The position numbers and the translations under genes are program-made. The notes under the pieces were generated by a model. The model did no database searches and had not been told where the DNA came from. It saw only the letters and a program-made list of their open reading frames with translations. This document shows, piece by piece, positions 63,943 through 64,000 of a stretch of DNA of 64,000 nt. This stretch comes from an uncultured Flavobacteriales bacterium (GTDB lineage: Bacteria; Bacteroidota; Bacteroidia; Flavobacteriales; Flavobacteriaceae), in the NCBI GenBank assembly GCA_913020155.1, contig CAJWBA010000003.1:1-64000 (forward strand), written 5' to 3'. Numbering within the stretch: position 1 is the stretch's first letter; each line of letters starts with the position of its first letter.

Positions 63943-64000
63943 TGTAGCAATTTTTTACATAAAACATTCATATAAAGTACTTTATTAATAATCGTATCTG

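Noticed and set aside
1..64000. CRISPR array, tRNA, rRNA or insertion sequence
   Set aside because: I read through the gaps between genes and found no regularly spaced repeats, no tRNA-like cloverleaf sequence, and no transposase. Only a dedicated scan could exclude very degenerate examples.

Overview
The window is about 64 kb of low-GC chromosome from a member of the Bacteroidota, most likely a marine Flavobacteriaceae-type organism. The signs are a fused lpxC-fabZ gene, PorX, the gliding ABC components GldF and GldG, a CAL67264-family small membrane protein beside ettA, a menaquinone (not ubiquinone) operon, and promoters of the Bacteroidota type (TAnnTTTG) with almost no Shine-Dalgarno sequences. 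Most of it is core housekeeping DNA with short intergenic gaps. I found no CRISPR array, tRNA, rRNA, insertion sequence or prophage.

Layout. 1-4558 (minus): HD phosphohydrolase, lpxD, lpxC/fabZ, lpxA and efp (cut by the window edge), a lipid A unit read from a promoter inside the start of porX. 4581-8174 (plus): porX, tsaE, a small anchored protein, aroB. 8177-12439 (minus): ppc, an Lrp-type regulator, an M14 peptidase. 12693-13487 (plus): an XRE regulator and a small lipoprotein, followed by a decayed terC gene. 14259-18721 (minus): parC and parE. 18722-20434: a decayed beta-lactamase-family gene and a 51-codon ribbon-helix-helix-like reading frame. 20435-22345 (minus): purC and phoH. 22446-26855 (plus): a DUF62 gene, gldF, gldG, dnaN. 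26902-34956 (minus): two adjacent PLP enzymes that look like the capnine (sulfonolipid) pair, an S9 peptidase, threonine aldolase and a metzincin protease. 35042-42584 (plus): prfB with a programmed +1 frameshift, a HAD hydrolase, an ArsC-like protein, an outer-membrane beta-barrel receptor, fumC, a GNAT and a secreted protein, with one small membrane protein on the minus strand. 42711-44589 (minus): ettA and the CAL67264 protein. 44733-46361 (plus): an acyl-CoA carboxylase beta subunit. 46369-54986 (minus): a nearly complete menaquinone operon. 55068-56113: remnants of a phytanoyl-CoA dioxygenase gene and an AraC regulator. 56187 to the end: an M1 aminopeptidase lipoprotein, dnaK, panB, an RluA-type pseudouridine synthase and a conserved large protein of unknown function.

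How the genes fit together. Several groups serve the envelope: lipid A synthesis, a probable sulfonolipid branch, PorX and GldFG (type 9 secretion and gliding), and lipoprotein or secreted peptidases. The menaquinone operon supplies the respiratory quinone. The four pseudogenes (terC, beta-lactamase family, phyH, araC) are all accessory functions, and each sits in one of the few long gaps. This points to loss of accessory genes in an otherwise compact genome.

I did not find a clearly new multi-gene system. The observations most worth following are the candidate capnine pair, the prfB frameshift signal with an intact Shine-Dalgarno-like element in a lineage that hardly uses such elements, the repeated promoter-to-start spacings that imply very short or absent leaders, the dyad cluster between the XRE and M14 genes, and the decayed loci.
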